Shown here: positions 18,690 to 28,706 of the stretch, piece after piece
How the letters are laid out: each line of letters opens with the position of its first letter
Position numbering within the stretch: position 1 is the first letter of the stretch
From: CAZTZL01 sp964537715
Lineage (GTDB): Bacteria; Zhuqueibacterota; QNDG01; DSAB01
Length of the DNA: 64,000 nucleotides
NCBI GenBank assembly: GCA_964537715.1
Contig: CAZIAH010000005.1
Span: forward strand, 1-64,000
Reading direction: 5' to 3'
Position numbers and translations under genes: made by a program
The notes under the pieces: model-generated
What the model was told of the DNA's origin: nothing
What the model saw: only the letters and a program-made list of their open reading frames with translations
The model's database searches: none

Positions 18690-19946
18690 TTATTTAGCAT
18701 TCTTCAGAATAATGGCATCACCTTCTTCAACGTTGATTGTCAGACCGGAAAGATCCAGACCTTTGACATTTTCTACGATAAAACCCGTTTTCGCATTGAT
18801 TTTACAATTCTCAAAGACAACATTCTCAATAGGACTTTCATCGAGTCCGTACATATCGCCTACCTTATCAACAGTACCGGAAACATTGATAATCTTTACA
18901 TTGCGAACAACTGGCAATGGATCAGAGGGTGGTTTGATTGGCGGCACCATACGCCAGGCCATATTGAATTCAAAAGCTTTACGGGTTTTTTTAAGCGTGA
19001 TATCACGATAAGTGATATTTTCCACCACACCGCCGCGGCTTGGTTGCGATTTAAAGCGAATAGGCGCCCAATTATCAGCTTCAACCACGCAATTGCGAAT
19101 CTCAACTTTACGGATACCACCGGACATTTCACTACCCATTGAAACGCCACCGTGACCATAACGTAAATTGCACTTTTCAACAAGAATATCCTCAGCGGAT
19201 CGATTGACGCGCCTCCCATCTTCATCTTTACCGGATTTAATGGCGATGCAATCATCATTTACATCAATATCGCAATTGGTGATGCGGACGCGGGTGCTGG
19301 AATCGACATCGATACCATCGGAACTGATGATGTTGTGTTCAGCACGGATGGTCAGGTTTTCAGCAACGACGTCTTCGGAATAGAGAATGAACAAACACCA
19401 GCATGCTTGGTTTTTTAAATTCAAGTCGGACACCAGCACATTTTTGCAGTTCTGAATGGCGATCAGGCGCGGCCGTCCAACCTTCAATTTTTCACTTCCG
19501 CGCGGATAGCGTTCCATCCACTGATCACCCGATCCATCAATAGTTCCCTCGCCTGTAAATTTGAAGTCGGTCATTTGAAATGCATTGATTAAAGCAGACG
19601 TCCATTTCTTTTCCTCACCTTCCCAACGCGTGAACACCTGGGGATAATCATCGGGATTATCTGTGCCTTTTAACACACCGTCTTTTTCAATATGGAGATT
19701 AACGCCCTGCTTAAGAAAAATGGCTCCGGTGAGAAAAACACCTTTAGGAATGACCAGCGTACCGCCGCCTTCTTCGGCGCATTTGTCAATCGCTGCCTGG
19801 ATGGCTTTGGTATTTAACGTTTGACCGTCATCGACAGCGCCGTGATCTGTAATAATAGTGCGCTTGGTCGGTTTTACAGATGAGCAATTAAGAAAGGTTA
19901 GAGAAAAAATGATTAAAATGATAACTGTGATGGATTTTCGAAACAT
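18690..19946 (-). CDS. GH28 polygalacturonase/exo-galacturonidase-family lipoprotein
   Basis: This 418-residue protein has a lipoprotein signal (hydrophobic run ending F-L-N-C). The beta-helix begins D-H-G-A-V-D-D-G and contains all classical GH28 sites: S-S-D-G-I-D-V-D, V-N-D-D-C-I-A-I-K, Y-G-H-G-G and I-R-F-K. It therefore looks catalytically complete, unlike the variant GH28 at 15918-17456. Lipoprotein anchoring suggests exo-acting removal of galacturonate from oligosaccharides in the periplasm or at the outer membrane. The ribosome site is GAAGGAG. The 86-base gap after it contains a purine-rich repeat-like stretch. Confidence 0.9.
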   Translation of the reverse strand: MFRKSITVIILIIFSLTFLNCSSVKPTKRTIITDHGAVDDGQTLNTKAIQAAIDKCAEEGGGTLVIPKGVFLTGAIFLKQGVNLHIEKDGVLKGTDNPDDYPQVFTRWEGEEKKWTSALINAFQMTDFKFTGEGTIDGSGDQWMERYPRGSEKLKVGRPRLIAIQNCKNVLVSDLNLKNQACWCLFILYSEDVVAENLTIRAEHNIISSDGIDVDSSTRVRITNCDIDVNDDCIAIKSGKDEDGRRVNRSAEDILVEKCNLRYGHGGVSMGSEMSGGIRKVEIRNCVVEADNWAPIRFKSQPSRGGVVENITYRDITLKKTRKAFEFNMAWRMVPPIKPPSDPLPVVRNVKIINVSGTVDKVGDMYGLDESPIENVVFENCKINAKTGFIVENVKGLDLSGLTINVEEGDAIILKNAK

Positions 19947-20016
19947 TGATTACTCCTTCAGAGATAAAAAGGATTATCTGACATTGTTTGATATTCTGTC
20001 CGGCTGATGCCTCAAA

Positions 20017-22044
20017 TCACTTAAGCAGTACCATTTGACGGGATTGACTGACTGTTTCTCCACCTGTATTTATTTCCATTCTGTAGATATAAACACCGGA
20101 AGCCGCAAAATCGTTGTAATCATTGCGCCCATTCCAGCTTATTTCAAAGGTGCCTGCAGATTGATGCTGATTGATAAGCGTTCGCACCTTTTCTCCCTTC
20201 AGATTGTAGATGTTCAACCGGATATCGGCCGAAGTCGGTAATGAGTAACAAATGGTGGTTGACGGATTAAAGGGATTGGGATAATTCTCTAAAAGTGTGA
20301 AAGTGTCCGGGAAATCATTGTTGATGTGTTTAACAATAGTCGGGGTATTATTTATTTTCTGAATGAGTTCAATACCTTCACCTGTACCCAGATTGCGGCT
20401 GTACTGTTTGTCTGTAGAATTATTCCAATGTTCGTGTACTCCCAGGCTTTCTAAGCGTGTGCCATCGCCTTCCGGATCATAGAACGTTTCTGATGGTGGA
20501 TTATCAGCCTGGGCCGCTTCATGAAGATAATTATCCGCAGTACCATCCGGTACGCCCCAGTCTGAGCACCTTAAAAAATCCAGCAGCACGGACTCCATAG
20601 CGACAAAATCCTGGCTCATGAACAGACTTGATGCCGGGCCGCCATTGAAGGGTTCTATCGACCATGGTACTTTACGAAGACGTTCGGCTAACAACAGAAA
20701 GGTTTTCCCTCCCAGCTCTTTATGCCCCATAAGATCAACCAGTACATTGTAGGAACCCATTGGAAGCTCATGCCAGTTACCAAGGGTAAGGGCGGCAACC
20801 CCATAGTGCATAAAGTACGGACACCAGCCATGGTAATAATAAGAATTCGTTCCAGGAGGGTTGGGATGGTAGACCGAGCCGAAGAAGTTCTTGGCACAGC
20901 AGGTAACACCTGCTAGTTCATGAGCGCGCGGCAGACAAAAACTGATAAGATACTTTGCCTCTGAAGCTACTGTGGGCAGACATACCTTGCCGCTGCTACC
21001 CGGTACCAGAGTTGTATCGCTATAATATATCACACAGTTAGTATCGGGTACTACCTTTTCGCGGGTACCGGGATTATCGCCAGGGCCGTTTTCATAACCA
21101 TGTCCATCAACACGGTCAGTGCAATCGCCTTCGGCCCAGCGCACACCCGGAAAGTCTGTATGACAGTAGTTATATATGGGATCGCCATGATAGAAAACGC
21201 AATCATAGAAGGTAATATCCTCATCCGGCACGCCTGCTTTACTTACAAGATGCCAGATCAGAGCATAAATCATTTGCGGACTATGCCGGTTTTCCTGATT
21301 GTCAGTCCATTCGTAAAAACGGGACTCAATATTATTGATTTTTATGGCAATTTTATCACCAGCCTGATAGCCTGTATTATCCTGGTTGTAACGCTCTTTA
21401 TTGAAGTATTTGAAAAGGGAATCCCAAGCTTCGGTTGGATCGCTAATCCCTGTCATGTTGGTTAGCGCCAGGGTCATCATGTTCCGGGCGACTTCAGGAT
21501 CGGTGCGCTCATCATCCCACCAATCCCCATCCTGCCTGCCTTGATCACAGAGTAGGCTGTCATAAACCCACACAACGCGTCCGGGATGAATCCCTTTGGC
21601 CGTACCTATCGGAGTATTGGGCGAATCAGTGGGGGTAAAATTTGTTGTACCGAAAATGTTTGCAGCTGATGCAGAAACATCGCGTATATCATTCATAGTG
21701 AAAAAACAAACCAGTACAGCCGTTACAAATGAGATTGCCCCAACGATATACTGCCGTTTTTGGAAGAGGTGACGGGCCTTACACACTATAAAAGTGGACC
21801 CCAACAATCCTAACAACCAGGTGATAAAACCCGCTGCTATTGGTTGTGCTACCCGTTGGCAGGGATAGGCCGCGCGGCTGGGCTTGGGTACTACCCGGAT
21901 AAGAACCCAGACAACAGAGGCCAGACCAATCACAATCCACAACCATGGCGTCTTTCCTTCTACTTTTTTAAGTCCGGTTATTTTACCGGTTCTGGAGCAC
22001 ACTGTGAACCGTTTCATGATCAGTCGTCTGATATTTGAAAACAT
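20017..22044 (-). CDS. DUF362-domain protein with N-terminal membrane segments and type IX tail
   Basis: This 675-residue protein has about three N-terminal membrane segments (roughly residues 33-51, 67-88 and 98-117), with a conserved-looking A-A-Y-P-C-Q-R block between the first two. A DUF362-type domain follows (G-R-V-V-W-V-Y-D-S, K-I-N-N-I-E-S, a Cys-containing F-Y-D-C-V-F-Y block, A-K-N-F-F-G-S-V-Y-H). The last 85 or so residues form a type IX sorting domain (N-Y-P-N-P-F-N-P, ending M-V-L-L-K). DUF362 has no settled function. Membrane segments plus a secretion tail is an unusual pairing. The start is fixed by CAGGAG. It lies directly after the GPH symporter and before a GH28 gene. Confidence 0.78.
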   Translation of the reverse strand: MFSNIRRLIMKRFTVCSRTGKITGLKKVEGKTPWLWIVIGLASVVWVLIRVVPKPSRAAYPCQRVAQPIAAGFITWLLGLLGSTFIVCKARHLFQKRQYIVGAISFVTAVLVCFFTMNDIRDVSASAANIFGTTNFTPTDSPNTPIGTAKGIHPGRVVWVYDSLLCDQGRQDGDWWDDERTDPEVARNMMTLALTNMTGISDPTEAWDSLFKYFNKERYNQDNTGYQAGDKIAIKINNIESRFYEWTDNQENRHSPQMIYALIWHLVSKAGVPDEDITFYDCVFYHGDPIYNYCHTDFPGVRWAEGDCTDRVDGHGYENGPGDNPGTREKVVPDTNCVIYYSDTTLVPGSSGKVCLPTVASEAKYLISFCLPRAHELAGVTCCAKNFFGSVYHPNPPGTNSYYYHGWCPYFMHYGVAALTLGNWHELPMGSYNVLVDLMGHKELGGKTFLLLAERLRKVPWSIEPFNGGPASSLFMSQDFVAMESVLLDFLRCSDWGVPDGTADNYLHEAAQADNPPSETFYDPEGDGTRLESLGVHEHWNNSTDKQYSRNLGTGEGIELIQKINNTPTIVKHINNDFPDTFTLLENYPNPFNPSTTICYSLPTSADIRLNIYNLKGEKVRTLINQHQSAGTFEISWNGRNDYNDFAASGVYIYRMEINTGGETVSQSRQMVLLK

Positions 22045-22079
22045 GGATTACTCCTGTTGAAATAATATCTTCGGTTAAA

Positions 22080-23552
22080 TTATGAAGATTTTTTCCGTTT
22101 CTGCAAATCTTTTTCAATTGTTATCAACAAGTTATCATTGACCGGATAAAAGAACAGCAATAGACCACAAACTGCTAAAAAACCAGCAGGAATAAGACTA
22201 AACAACCATTTAATACCATTTAGCGTATGGGGCATGATCGTTTCACCTTTGATGTAGCCGAATTGGCCCAACATATAAAGCGCCAGAAATCCACCAACAG
22301 CCACACCCGCCTTGATTGCAAACATGATCCCGGCAGTGACCAGTCCTGTTGCGCGTTGTTTAAATTTCCATTCGTGAAAATCGGCCACATCGGCGAACAT
22401 GGCAAACAGAAACACCGGCATAGCGCCGGCCAATATCGCCCAGATAAAATTCATAACACAGAGCAGTATAAAATTAGACTCCGGCAACCAGTAGAAAATC
22501 GCACCGAAAAAAGCACCCGCCAATGTGACCACAATGATAGTCAATTTTTTATCAAAATATTTTTTAAGCGGTGTGCTCAAGAAAACACCGACCATCATAC
22601 CCACCGTACCAACAGTAAGAAATGTCGTGGTTTGGTCGAAATCGAGTTTGAGCGTACCAATAGTAAATGACCACAACACCTTGCTGCCCTCGCCGTTCAC
22701 ATAATCAAAATAATAAGCAACCATACCGTTGCGAATCATGTTATGGATGAGCCAGAATATGGAGGCAACAAATATCACGATCCAGGGGATGTTTTTTGAT
22801 ACATTTTTCAGATCACCAATAAAGGAACTTTTCTGCTCTTTGGGTGGTGCTACACGTTCACGTGTGGTGAGAAATGTAATGAGCAGCAGAATAATGGCAA
22901 TAGTTCCGAATACGCCCATCGTTACCTGGAAACCCAATGCCTGGCTGTAACCCAGATCAGGATTGTAGCCCGGATGTGACGGATTATTTCCAAAGAACCG
23001 AGCCAAAGGCAGAGTGAACGTCGTAATCAGCATCGCACCAACAAAGGCGAAAAAGAAGCGGTACTGTGCCAGCGTCGTCCGCTCTTTGGGATTTGGCGTC
23101 ATCACTGCCATCATCGAGGAGTAGGGAATGTTGATAGCCGTGTACGCCATGGTGGCTAAAATATAGGTGACATAGGCATAAACCACTTTCATACTTTGGC
23201 TGAGGTCCGGCGTGATGAACATAGCGAAGGCCAGAATACCGTAGGGAACAGCCATCCACAATAAATAGGGGCGAAATTTACCCCAGCGGGTATTGGTTCT
23301 GTCCGCAATCATCCCCATGATAGGATCGTTAATCATATCCCAAACACGAGTGATGAGGAACATGAAACTGGCCACTTTTGCGTCGATACCAAACACATCC
23401 GTGTAAAAAATCATCAGAAAGAAGCTCCAGGCCTGGTACAGAATATTGGACGCCGTATCCCCAAGTCCGTAGCCGATCTTTTCGACAACGGATAAGTGAT
23501 TGCCTAAGCCACTAAAGTTTACTTCCGAAGCCGAATTTTTGTGTTCGTTCAC
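22080..23552 (-). CDS. GPH-family sugar:cation symporter (MelB/XynB-transporter type)
   Basis: This 490-residue inner-membrane carrier has about 12 membrane segments. Diagnostic blocks are G-L-G-D-T-A-S-N near the start, F-F-L-M-I-F-Y-T-D-V-F-G-I in helix 2, and D-P-I-M-G-M-I-A-D-R-T followed by R-W-G-K-F-R-P-Y-L-L-W. The family imports glycosides, pentosides and hexuronides with Na+ or H+. The start codon is GTG at 23552 with GGAAGGA upstream. It lies only 20 bases after the GH112 phosphorylase gene, so its likely cargo is the disaccharide that GH112 cleaves (galactosyl-rhamnose) or a related oligosaccharide. The cargo assignment is an inference. Confidence 0.9.
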   Translation of the reverse strand: MNEHKNSASEVNFSGLGNHLSVVEKIGYGLGDTASNILYQAWSFFLMIFYTDVFGIDAKVASFMFLITRVWDMINDPIMGMIADRTNTRWGKFRPYLLWMAVPYGILAFAMFITPDLSQSMKVVYAYVTYILATMAYTAINIPYSSMMAVMTPNPKERTTLAQYRFFFAFVGAMLITTFTLPLARFFGNNPSHPGYNPDLGYSQALGFQVTMGVFGTIAIILLLITFLTTRERVAPPKEQKSSFIGDLKNVSKNIPWIVIFVASIFWLIHNMIRNGMVAYYFDYVNGEGSKVLWSFTIGTLKLDFDQTTTFLTVGTVGMMVGVFLSTPLKKYFDKKLTIIVVTLAGAFFGAIFYWLPESNFILLCVMNFIWAILAGAMPVFLFAMFADVADFHEWKFKQRATGLVTAGIMFAIKAGVAVGGFLALYMLGQFGYIKGETIMPHTLNGIKWLFSLIPAGFLAVCGLLLFFYPVNDNLLITIEKDLQKRKKSS

Positions 23553-23572
23553 TCTTAATTTTTCCTTCCGCC

Positions 23573-25756
23573 TTACAAATCAACAATTTGAATACCATGG
23601 GGTTCAAGGCTTACTTCAACCGTATTCCCTTTATCATCAAATACCTTTGTTGTTTCCACATAGTCACTGCTGCTTATGACAACAAGTTTTTTATTTTTGG
23701 GATACCAGGCACAGTCGGTTTGAACATTACTGCATGTCCATGCTTTATATTCCGGTTCCATCCCGGCGCTGGTAAAAAGTGATCGATGCAGTAGGCGTGA
23801 GTTTTCTGGTGAAAATTTAAATCCGGACAGGTAGATTGCTTTTCCTTTGCCGAATGAATGCAGGGTAATTTGTGGGGAACCATCTTTCTCTGCCAATACA
23901 GTTGTCTCTTTGCTAAGCACAAAAATGTTATCAATATCTTTACCAAAATCGATGTCGCCACTTATATCTTCCAGAATAAAATGCTTTGATGAAGCCGTGA
24001 CCGGCAATTTAACATTACACATCGTCAACCCAATTTCGCGGTCAACACCAAGCAGATGCGCCAACTGGAAATATTGACTCGAACATTTTACCGCTGAGGG
24101 TTCACCGATTCCTATAAATCCGCCGCCATTCGCAACCCATTTGGTGATCGCTTCAATCACTTTCGCGTCTTTCCAGTAATCACCGCCGCTCCATGCGGTT
24201 CCACCCTTTCCGGCATTGATGATAACATCTGTACCTTCGGGAATGCCATTTTCCAGAATATCCCTGAAACCTGTAAACGAAACATCCACTGGTAATCCGG
24301 CAAGGGATTCCGTAACCTCATAAATTTCAACGCCGGGTATAAAGTGACCGACGTAATCCCATGAACGCCATTTACCCCACGCAGTAAGAACAACAACTTT
24401 CAGCGGTGCAACATATGGCCCTCCATCTGCGTGAAATTGTTGAAACGTGCGGAACTCATTGGCAATATGATCAATCGCTTCAACAAACTCAGGAAAGTCC
24501 TGCACAAGATGCAGGTAGCCACCCAAACCGATACGGTCAATGGGTATGCGAAGCAGACCGCGGCGTATGTTGGCCCAGAAATGCTTGGCATCCAGCGCCG
24601 GATCGCCTCCTTCCATAAAAGTTGGTTCGCCTTTTAAACCAGTTGGGAACAGGTAAGGATGCAAACGCAGCTCTTTGGTTTTTACACCTTTCACACCTGC
24701 GCAAAGTCTGGCTTCAAACGCATTGAATACACACTTGATTAAACCATCAAATCCAAACTCTTTATACCGATCGCCCCAGGGCTCGGTGCCAACCCAATGA
24801 TCATCGTAAAACATATAAGCCACTTTACCGGATTCGTGGACTAAGTCAATACACTTGCGACCAAAACTGACGACAAACTCATTCATAAAATCCATCCAGT
24901 CCCACAAGCGGTCGGAAGGTACATTATGGCTGGAGCAGTAAGCACCGTTGCTGACAAAATCTTCACTGGTCATCTGGTAGCCTTTGGTTTCGGCAAACAA
25001 ACGCATGGCACGCGGGCTTACAGTCATCTCGTATGATCCCCAGTCGGCATAACGGAATTTCTGGATTGAAGGATCGCCCCAGAACCAGGCAAAATTATAA
25101 AACAGGGATGTGAAGCGTACGATTTTTGTTTTGGGACGTTCATCAAGCCACTTTTTCAGTGTGCTGAGAATGGCTTCTTGCGCTTCCGGATAAATGGGAT
25201 CGACGGGCATTTGGTGTTCGCGGTCACCCCAGTCATTGGTAATATGGTTGTACATGGAAATACCTTCCCATATACGGTAGGCTAAAAAGTTAATCGTGTA
25301 TTTGTGCCACCTTTGGACATTTTTAATAGTCACACTACCATTCGTTGTATCAAATACCCATAACTCTTTCGGTACTTCTTCGCCGGTCGTACGGTCAAAC
25401 ACCTGCCACCATGCTTTGGGATCATCATTGGCATTCACTTCAAATTGTTCACGGAAGAAACCTTTCAGCAAATCGATTGTAATCGTTTTACTTTCTGCCA
25501 CTACCGGATCGCTCATCAGATAGTTCTGTTGAAGTTTATCACGATTTGCTTTGGCCCACTCGTTATCTGAACGGATCAGGCATATTGTAGAATAGATGGG
25601 ATAATCCGCCTGAATAATTTTTTCAGATAATTGTATGCCGTCACTATCGCGAATAGCATCTGCACCCCAACGTTCCGCAAGTTCCAGGGTTAAATTTTCA
25701 TATCCTGCCTCACCAGGCAAGGTAAAATTTCCTTTTAAATTCTGTTTATCAGTCAT
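23573..25756 (-). CDS. GH112 beta-galactoside phosphorylase, probably galactosyl-beta-1,4-L-rhamnose phosphorylase
   Basis: This 727-residue protein has no signal peptide and matches GH112 over its length: G-A-D-A-I-R-D-S-D-G near the start, a barrel with R-F-T-S-L-F-Y-N-F-A-W-F-W-G, D-W-G-S-Y-E-M-T-V-S-P, M-F-Y-D-D-H-W-V-G-T-E-P-W, and an amidotransferase-like domain with D-V-I-I-N-A-G-K-G-G-T-A. Known GH112 enzymes cleave galactosyl-1,3-N-acetylhexosamines or galactosyl-1,4-rhamnose with phosphate to give galactose 1-phosphate. The RG-I and rhamnose context favours the galactosyl-rhamnose activity; the residues that separate the two were not checked. It is 18 bases from the preceding GH2 gene and 20 from the GPH symporter, a tight import-and-cleave unit. 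Confidence 0.88.
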   Translation of the reverse strand: MTDKQNLKGNFTLPGEAGYENLTLELAERWGADAIRDSDGIQLSEKIIQADYPIYSTICLIRSDNEWAKANRDKLQQNYLMSDPVVAESKTITIDLLKGFFREQFEVNANDDPKAWWQVFDRTTGEEVPKELWVFDTTNGSVTIKNVQRWHKYTINFLAYRIWEGISMYNHITNDWGDREHQMPVDPIYPEAQEAILSTLKKWLDERPKTKIVRFTSLFYNFAWFWGDPSIQKFRYADWGSYEMTVSPRAMRLFAETKGYQMTSEDFVSNGAYCSSHNVPSDRLWDWMDFMNEFVVSFGRKCIDLVHESGKVAYMFYDDHWVGTEPWGDRYKEFGFDGLIKCVFNAFEARLCAGVKGVKTKELRLHPYLFPTGLKGEPTFMEGGDPALDAKHFWANIRRGLLRIPIDRIGLGGYLHLVQDFPEFVEAIDHIANEFRTFQQFHADGGPYVAPLKVVVLTAWGKWRSWDYVGHFIPGVEIYEVTESLAGLPVDVSFTGFRDILENGIPEGTDVIINAGKGGTAWSGGDYWKDAKVIEAITKWVANGGGFIGIGEPSAVKCSSQYFQLAHLLGVDREIGLTMCNVKLPVTASSKHFILEDISGDIDFGKDIDNIFVLSKETTVLAEKDGSPQITLHSFGKGKAIYLSGFKFSPENSRLLHRSLFTSAGMEPEYKAWTCSNVQTDCAWYPKNKKLVVISSSDYVETTKVFDDKGNTVEVSLEPHGIQIVDL

Positions 25757-25774
25757 TGCTATCTTTCAGGAAGT

Positions 25775-28678
25775 TTAATTCAATTCTCCAAAATAAAAAT
25801 ACAATGTCCGTTCATAAGTACTGTCAATCGTATTCTTTTTACTTGTTGGCCCCATCTGTTCGGGATGCATATTGATACGTGTTGCCATCTGTGTACAGGT
25901 TGGCGGAATAAAATCGAGAAACGAAATATCGCCTGGTGGCAAAGATGGATAAGATTCTTTCCCACGTAGTGAATAAAATTCAAATAATCGAACGAATAAA
26001 TCATCCTGTTTGCTGGCAATATAGATTCTACCTTCAACTGTGTTCAACTCCATCCAGGCAACATCTGAAAAGTAACCCTTAAATTCCGGGTACTTCCACG
26101 GCGATGTGCCGGTGAAGGTATTATTGTATGCGTCCTCCCACACATTAAGAGTCACACCTTGCATCCTGTTTTTCCAGACACGGTATGGACCATTACCGAG
26201 CCATTTGGCGCTCAACACAAACTCCTCAGGATAATTAAAGCTGACACCGCTAAAATTGTATTGCCCATGCAATTCATACGAATAGGTCATTTCCAGCCAG
26301 CCGCTTGGGAACAGCTCCCAGCGCACCGTTTTCATACCACCTTCATACGCCGTTTCAACCACATAGCCACCTTTTTCCCGGTGATGTTTCAATCCTGTAA
26401 AAGTTGAATTTCCTGTGCAAAAAACCGGACCGTTATTGAAATGAATTTCACGGTCTTTTTCACTAATATTAATTTTAATGTGCGTTAATAAGCCGTTTAG
26501 TTTACTTAAAGTAAGAAACTTACTACCTACGGTTAACACAAGCGATGTATCGTTCTCATCGATGTCGATTGAATTTTCATCTTCTCTTTTCACAATGGAT
26601 TTTATTAACGATTCGTTGTTTTGAATCTTCCAGGACCATGTGTAAATATCCTGTCCGGTTGGATCGACAGCCTTCAATAGCAAAGCTTCTGCATTTTGCC
26701 AGTCATCCGGTAAGGAAAAATTTAAATGACCACTGGTGTGCGGTTTTATATCTACTCCATTAACCGATCCTTCGTTGATCAGGTTATAGCCCTTCCGCGT
26801 CTCTTCCGGTTTGGGGAACTCTACTAATTTCCAGTTAAACGAGCACTGGTTGAGATTGATAAAATCGAACCGGTTTTCCACAGGAATATTTCCGTCAAAT
26901 GAATCCGGCAATTCATTCATTTCGATGTGAACAGGAGAAAAAATCTGCTTTATCGCATTGAAGCTGCCTTCCTTTTCACGATGTGGACCCAAAATGCCAT
27001 CCGGGGCATTGACACCATTCACATCGATGATGCCGCCAAGATCGGTTCGGACAACGCCTTCATCTAATAACGCCCAAATAAATCCACCACCTGATTTCGC
27101 CGCTTTCCACATCAGTTCCCAGTAATCATACAACCCTGCGCCGCCACCCCCATCAAACTGGCTGTGCTGGAATTCCGTTGGCATATAAATATTCTCTTGC
27201 TTAAAAAGCCATTGCATGCCGCTGTACTTTTCATAATGATTGGTGTCAATATGATTAAAAGCATATCCCGGTTTAAAATGCGGATGAATCACTGTTCTGT
27301 TTGAAGGATCATATCTTAAGAAATCGTCATCCAACTCTTTATTGGTTCCCCCTTCATTGCCATTGCTCCAGAAAATCACCGAAGGATGATTCACATCGCG
27401 GATAACCATTTCACGAACCAATATTTCTCCAATCGCTGTATCATAAGCATTGTGCCAGCCAGCTAATTCATCAATTACATACAATCCAAGCGAATCGCAA
27501 TAATCTAGAAAACTCTGATCCGGTGGATAATGTGAGCAACGCACGGCATTCATATTCATTTCTTTGATAAGCTTTACATCCATCAAATCGATGCCTTTGT
27601 TGAGACAACGTCCTGTTTCCGGCCAAAAGGCATGACGGTTGATGCCTTTCATTTTGACTTTAACCCCATTAATATAGATACCATCTTCCGGCCGGACCTC
27701 TATCATCCGAAAACCAAATTTTTCCTTTGTTTGATAAAGAATATGTTCACTGTCTTTTAAATAAATATCAGCCTTATATAAAGTTGGTGATTCACTACTC
27801 CACAGATATGGATCATTTAATTTTGTTCTTAGGGTTACTTTAGAATTGCCTTTGCCTGTCTTTACAGAAATGGATTTTACAATCTTGTTCTCAGGCTCAA
27901 TAATTTCTGCAATGATCTCTCTTTCATCCTGCACGTTTTGGGGAAAAACATCTATACTAAACGAACCATCTGCTTTGGCCACGATAGCCGTTCGCTCAAT
28001 GTGTTCCCTGGGATAGGCTTCTAAGTACACCGGACGAAAAATCCCACCGAAAATCCAATAATCTGCATAGCGTTCAGAGCGGTTCACGGATTCGTTGGAT
28101 GACATCTTACTCACCATAACTTCAAGCTGATTGGACTTATCAAAATAAAGCGCATCGGTTATGTTATAAGTGAACCTGTAAAAAGCGCCCTGGTGCACAT
28201 CGCCCGCAGATTGGCCATTAATTTTAACTTCCGTATCCGTCATAGAGCCTTCAAATACAATAAATATCTCTTTGCCGCGCCATGATTCAGGAACGGAAAA
28301 TGTGTGTTTATAAAGTCCTTCTTCATTCGCATATTTGAATTGCGGGCCATACGTATAATAATCTCGACCATAATTGTAACTGCCAAAACCCTGTTGTTCC
28401 CAATGAGACGGAACTTCAATTTTTGTCCAGTAACCGCTCTTGCGCCCGCCGGTACAGAAAAAATCCCAGGTAACAGTTCTCTCATTATCGATTCCTGAAA
28501 GGTATTGAATCTGCTTTTCAGACGATGGTTTTGAAAAGATACTGACAGGGTATAAAGCGCAAGTAAGAATCAGAGTGAAAAAATAATTGATTAAAACCTT
28601 AATATTGTATTTACCTTTCTTGAAATCATTTCCAACCAAATCAAAAGCTCTAAGTAAAATAAACTCTGACAAGGGCAT
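25775..28678 (-). CDS. GH2 beta-galactosidase-type glycoside hydrolase, exported
   Basis: This protein of up to 967 residues has the full LacZ-like GH2 order: sugar-binding jelly roll (W-T-K-I-E-V-P-S-H-W-E), Ig-like domain, TIM barrel with acid/base F-W-S-N-G-N-E-G-G and a later P-T-E-F-Q-H nucleophile-region motif, then a C-terminal beta-galactosidase small-chain-like domain. A signal peptide is present about 26-48 residues into this frame. The only early ATG (28678) sits in the loop of the terminator hairpin at 28662-28696. Initiation may therefore occur downstream, for example at an ATT codon (28603) that has AAAGG nine bases upstream. It probably removes beta-galactose from RG-I side chains. 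It leads the GH2-GH112-GPH unit. Confidence 0.88.
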   Translation of the reverse strand: MPLSEFILLRAFDLVGNDFKKGKYNIKVLINYFFTLILTCALYPVSIFSKPSSEKQIQYLSGIDNERTVTWDFFCTGGRKSGYWTKIEVPSHWEQQGFGSYNYGRDYYTYGPQFKYANEEGLYKHTFSVPESWRGKEIFIVFEGSMTDTEVKINGQSAGDVHQGAFYRFTYNITDALYFDKSNQLEVMVSKMSSNESVNRSERYADYWIFGGIFRPVYLEAYPREHIERTAIVAKADGSFSIDVFPQNVQDEREIIAEIIEPENKIVKSISVKTGKGNSKVTLRTKLNDPYLWSSESPTLYKADIYLKDSEHILYQTKEKFGFRMIEVRPEDGIYINGVKVKMKGINRHAFWPETGRCLNKGIDLMDVKLIKEMNMNAVRCSHYPPDQSFLDYCDSLGLYVIDELAGWHNAYDTAIGEILVREMVIRDVNHPSVIFWSNGNEGGTNKELDDDFLRYDPSNRTVIHPHFKPGYAFNHIDTNHYEKYSGMQWLFKQENIYMPTEFQHSQFDGGGGAGLYDYWELMWKAAKSGGGFIWALLDEGVVRTDLGGIIDVNGVNAPDGILGPHREKEGSFNAIKQIFSPVHIEMNELPDSFDGNIPVENRFDFINLNQCSFNWKLVEFPKPEETRKGYNLINEGSVNGVDIKPHTSGHLNFSLPDDWQNAEALLLKAVDPTGQDIYTWSWKIQNNESLIKSIVKREDENSIDIDENDTSLVLTVGSKFLTLSKLNGLLTHIKINISEKDREIHFNNGPVFCTGNSTFTGLKHHREKGGYVVETAYEGGMKTVRWELFPSGWLEMTYSYELHGQYNFSGVSFNYPEEFVLSAKWLGNGPYRVWKNRMQGVTLNVWEDAYNNTFTGTSPWKYPEFKGYFSDVAWMELNTVEGRIYIASKQDDLFVRLFEFYSLRGKESYPSLPPGDISFLDFIPPTCTQMATRINMHPEQMGPTSKKNTIDSTYERTLYFYFGELN

Positions 28679-28696
28679 GAAACCCTTGTCAGAGTT
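28662..28696 (-). terminator. Intrinsic terminator after the duplicated type IX cargo gene
   Basis: A 14-bp perfect stem (28662-28675 with 28683-28696) and a 7-base loop are followed on the minus strand by a T-rich stretch (TATTTTACTT). It starts 11 bases after the stop of the gene at 28707-31022 and separates it from the GH2-GH112-GPH group. Confidence 0.85.
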
Positions 28697-28706
28697 GTTG
28701 TCTTCC

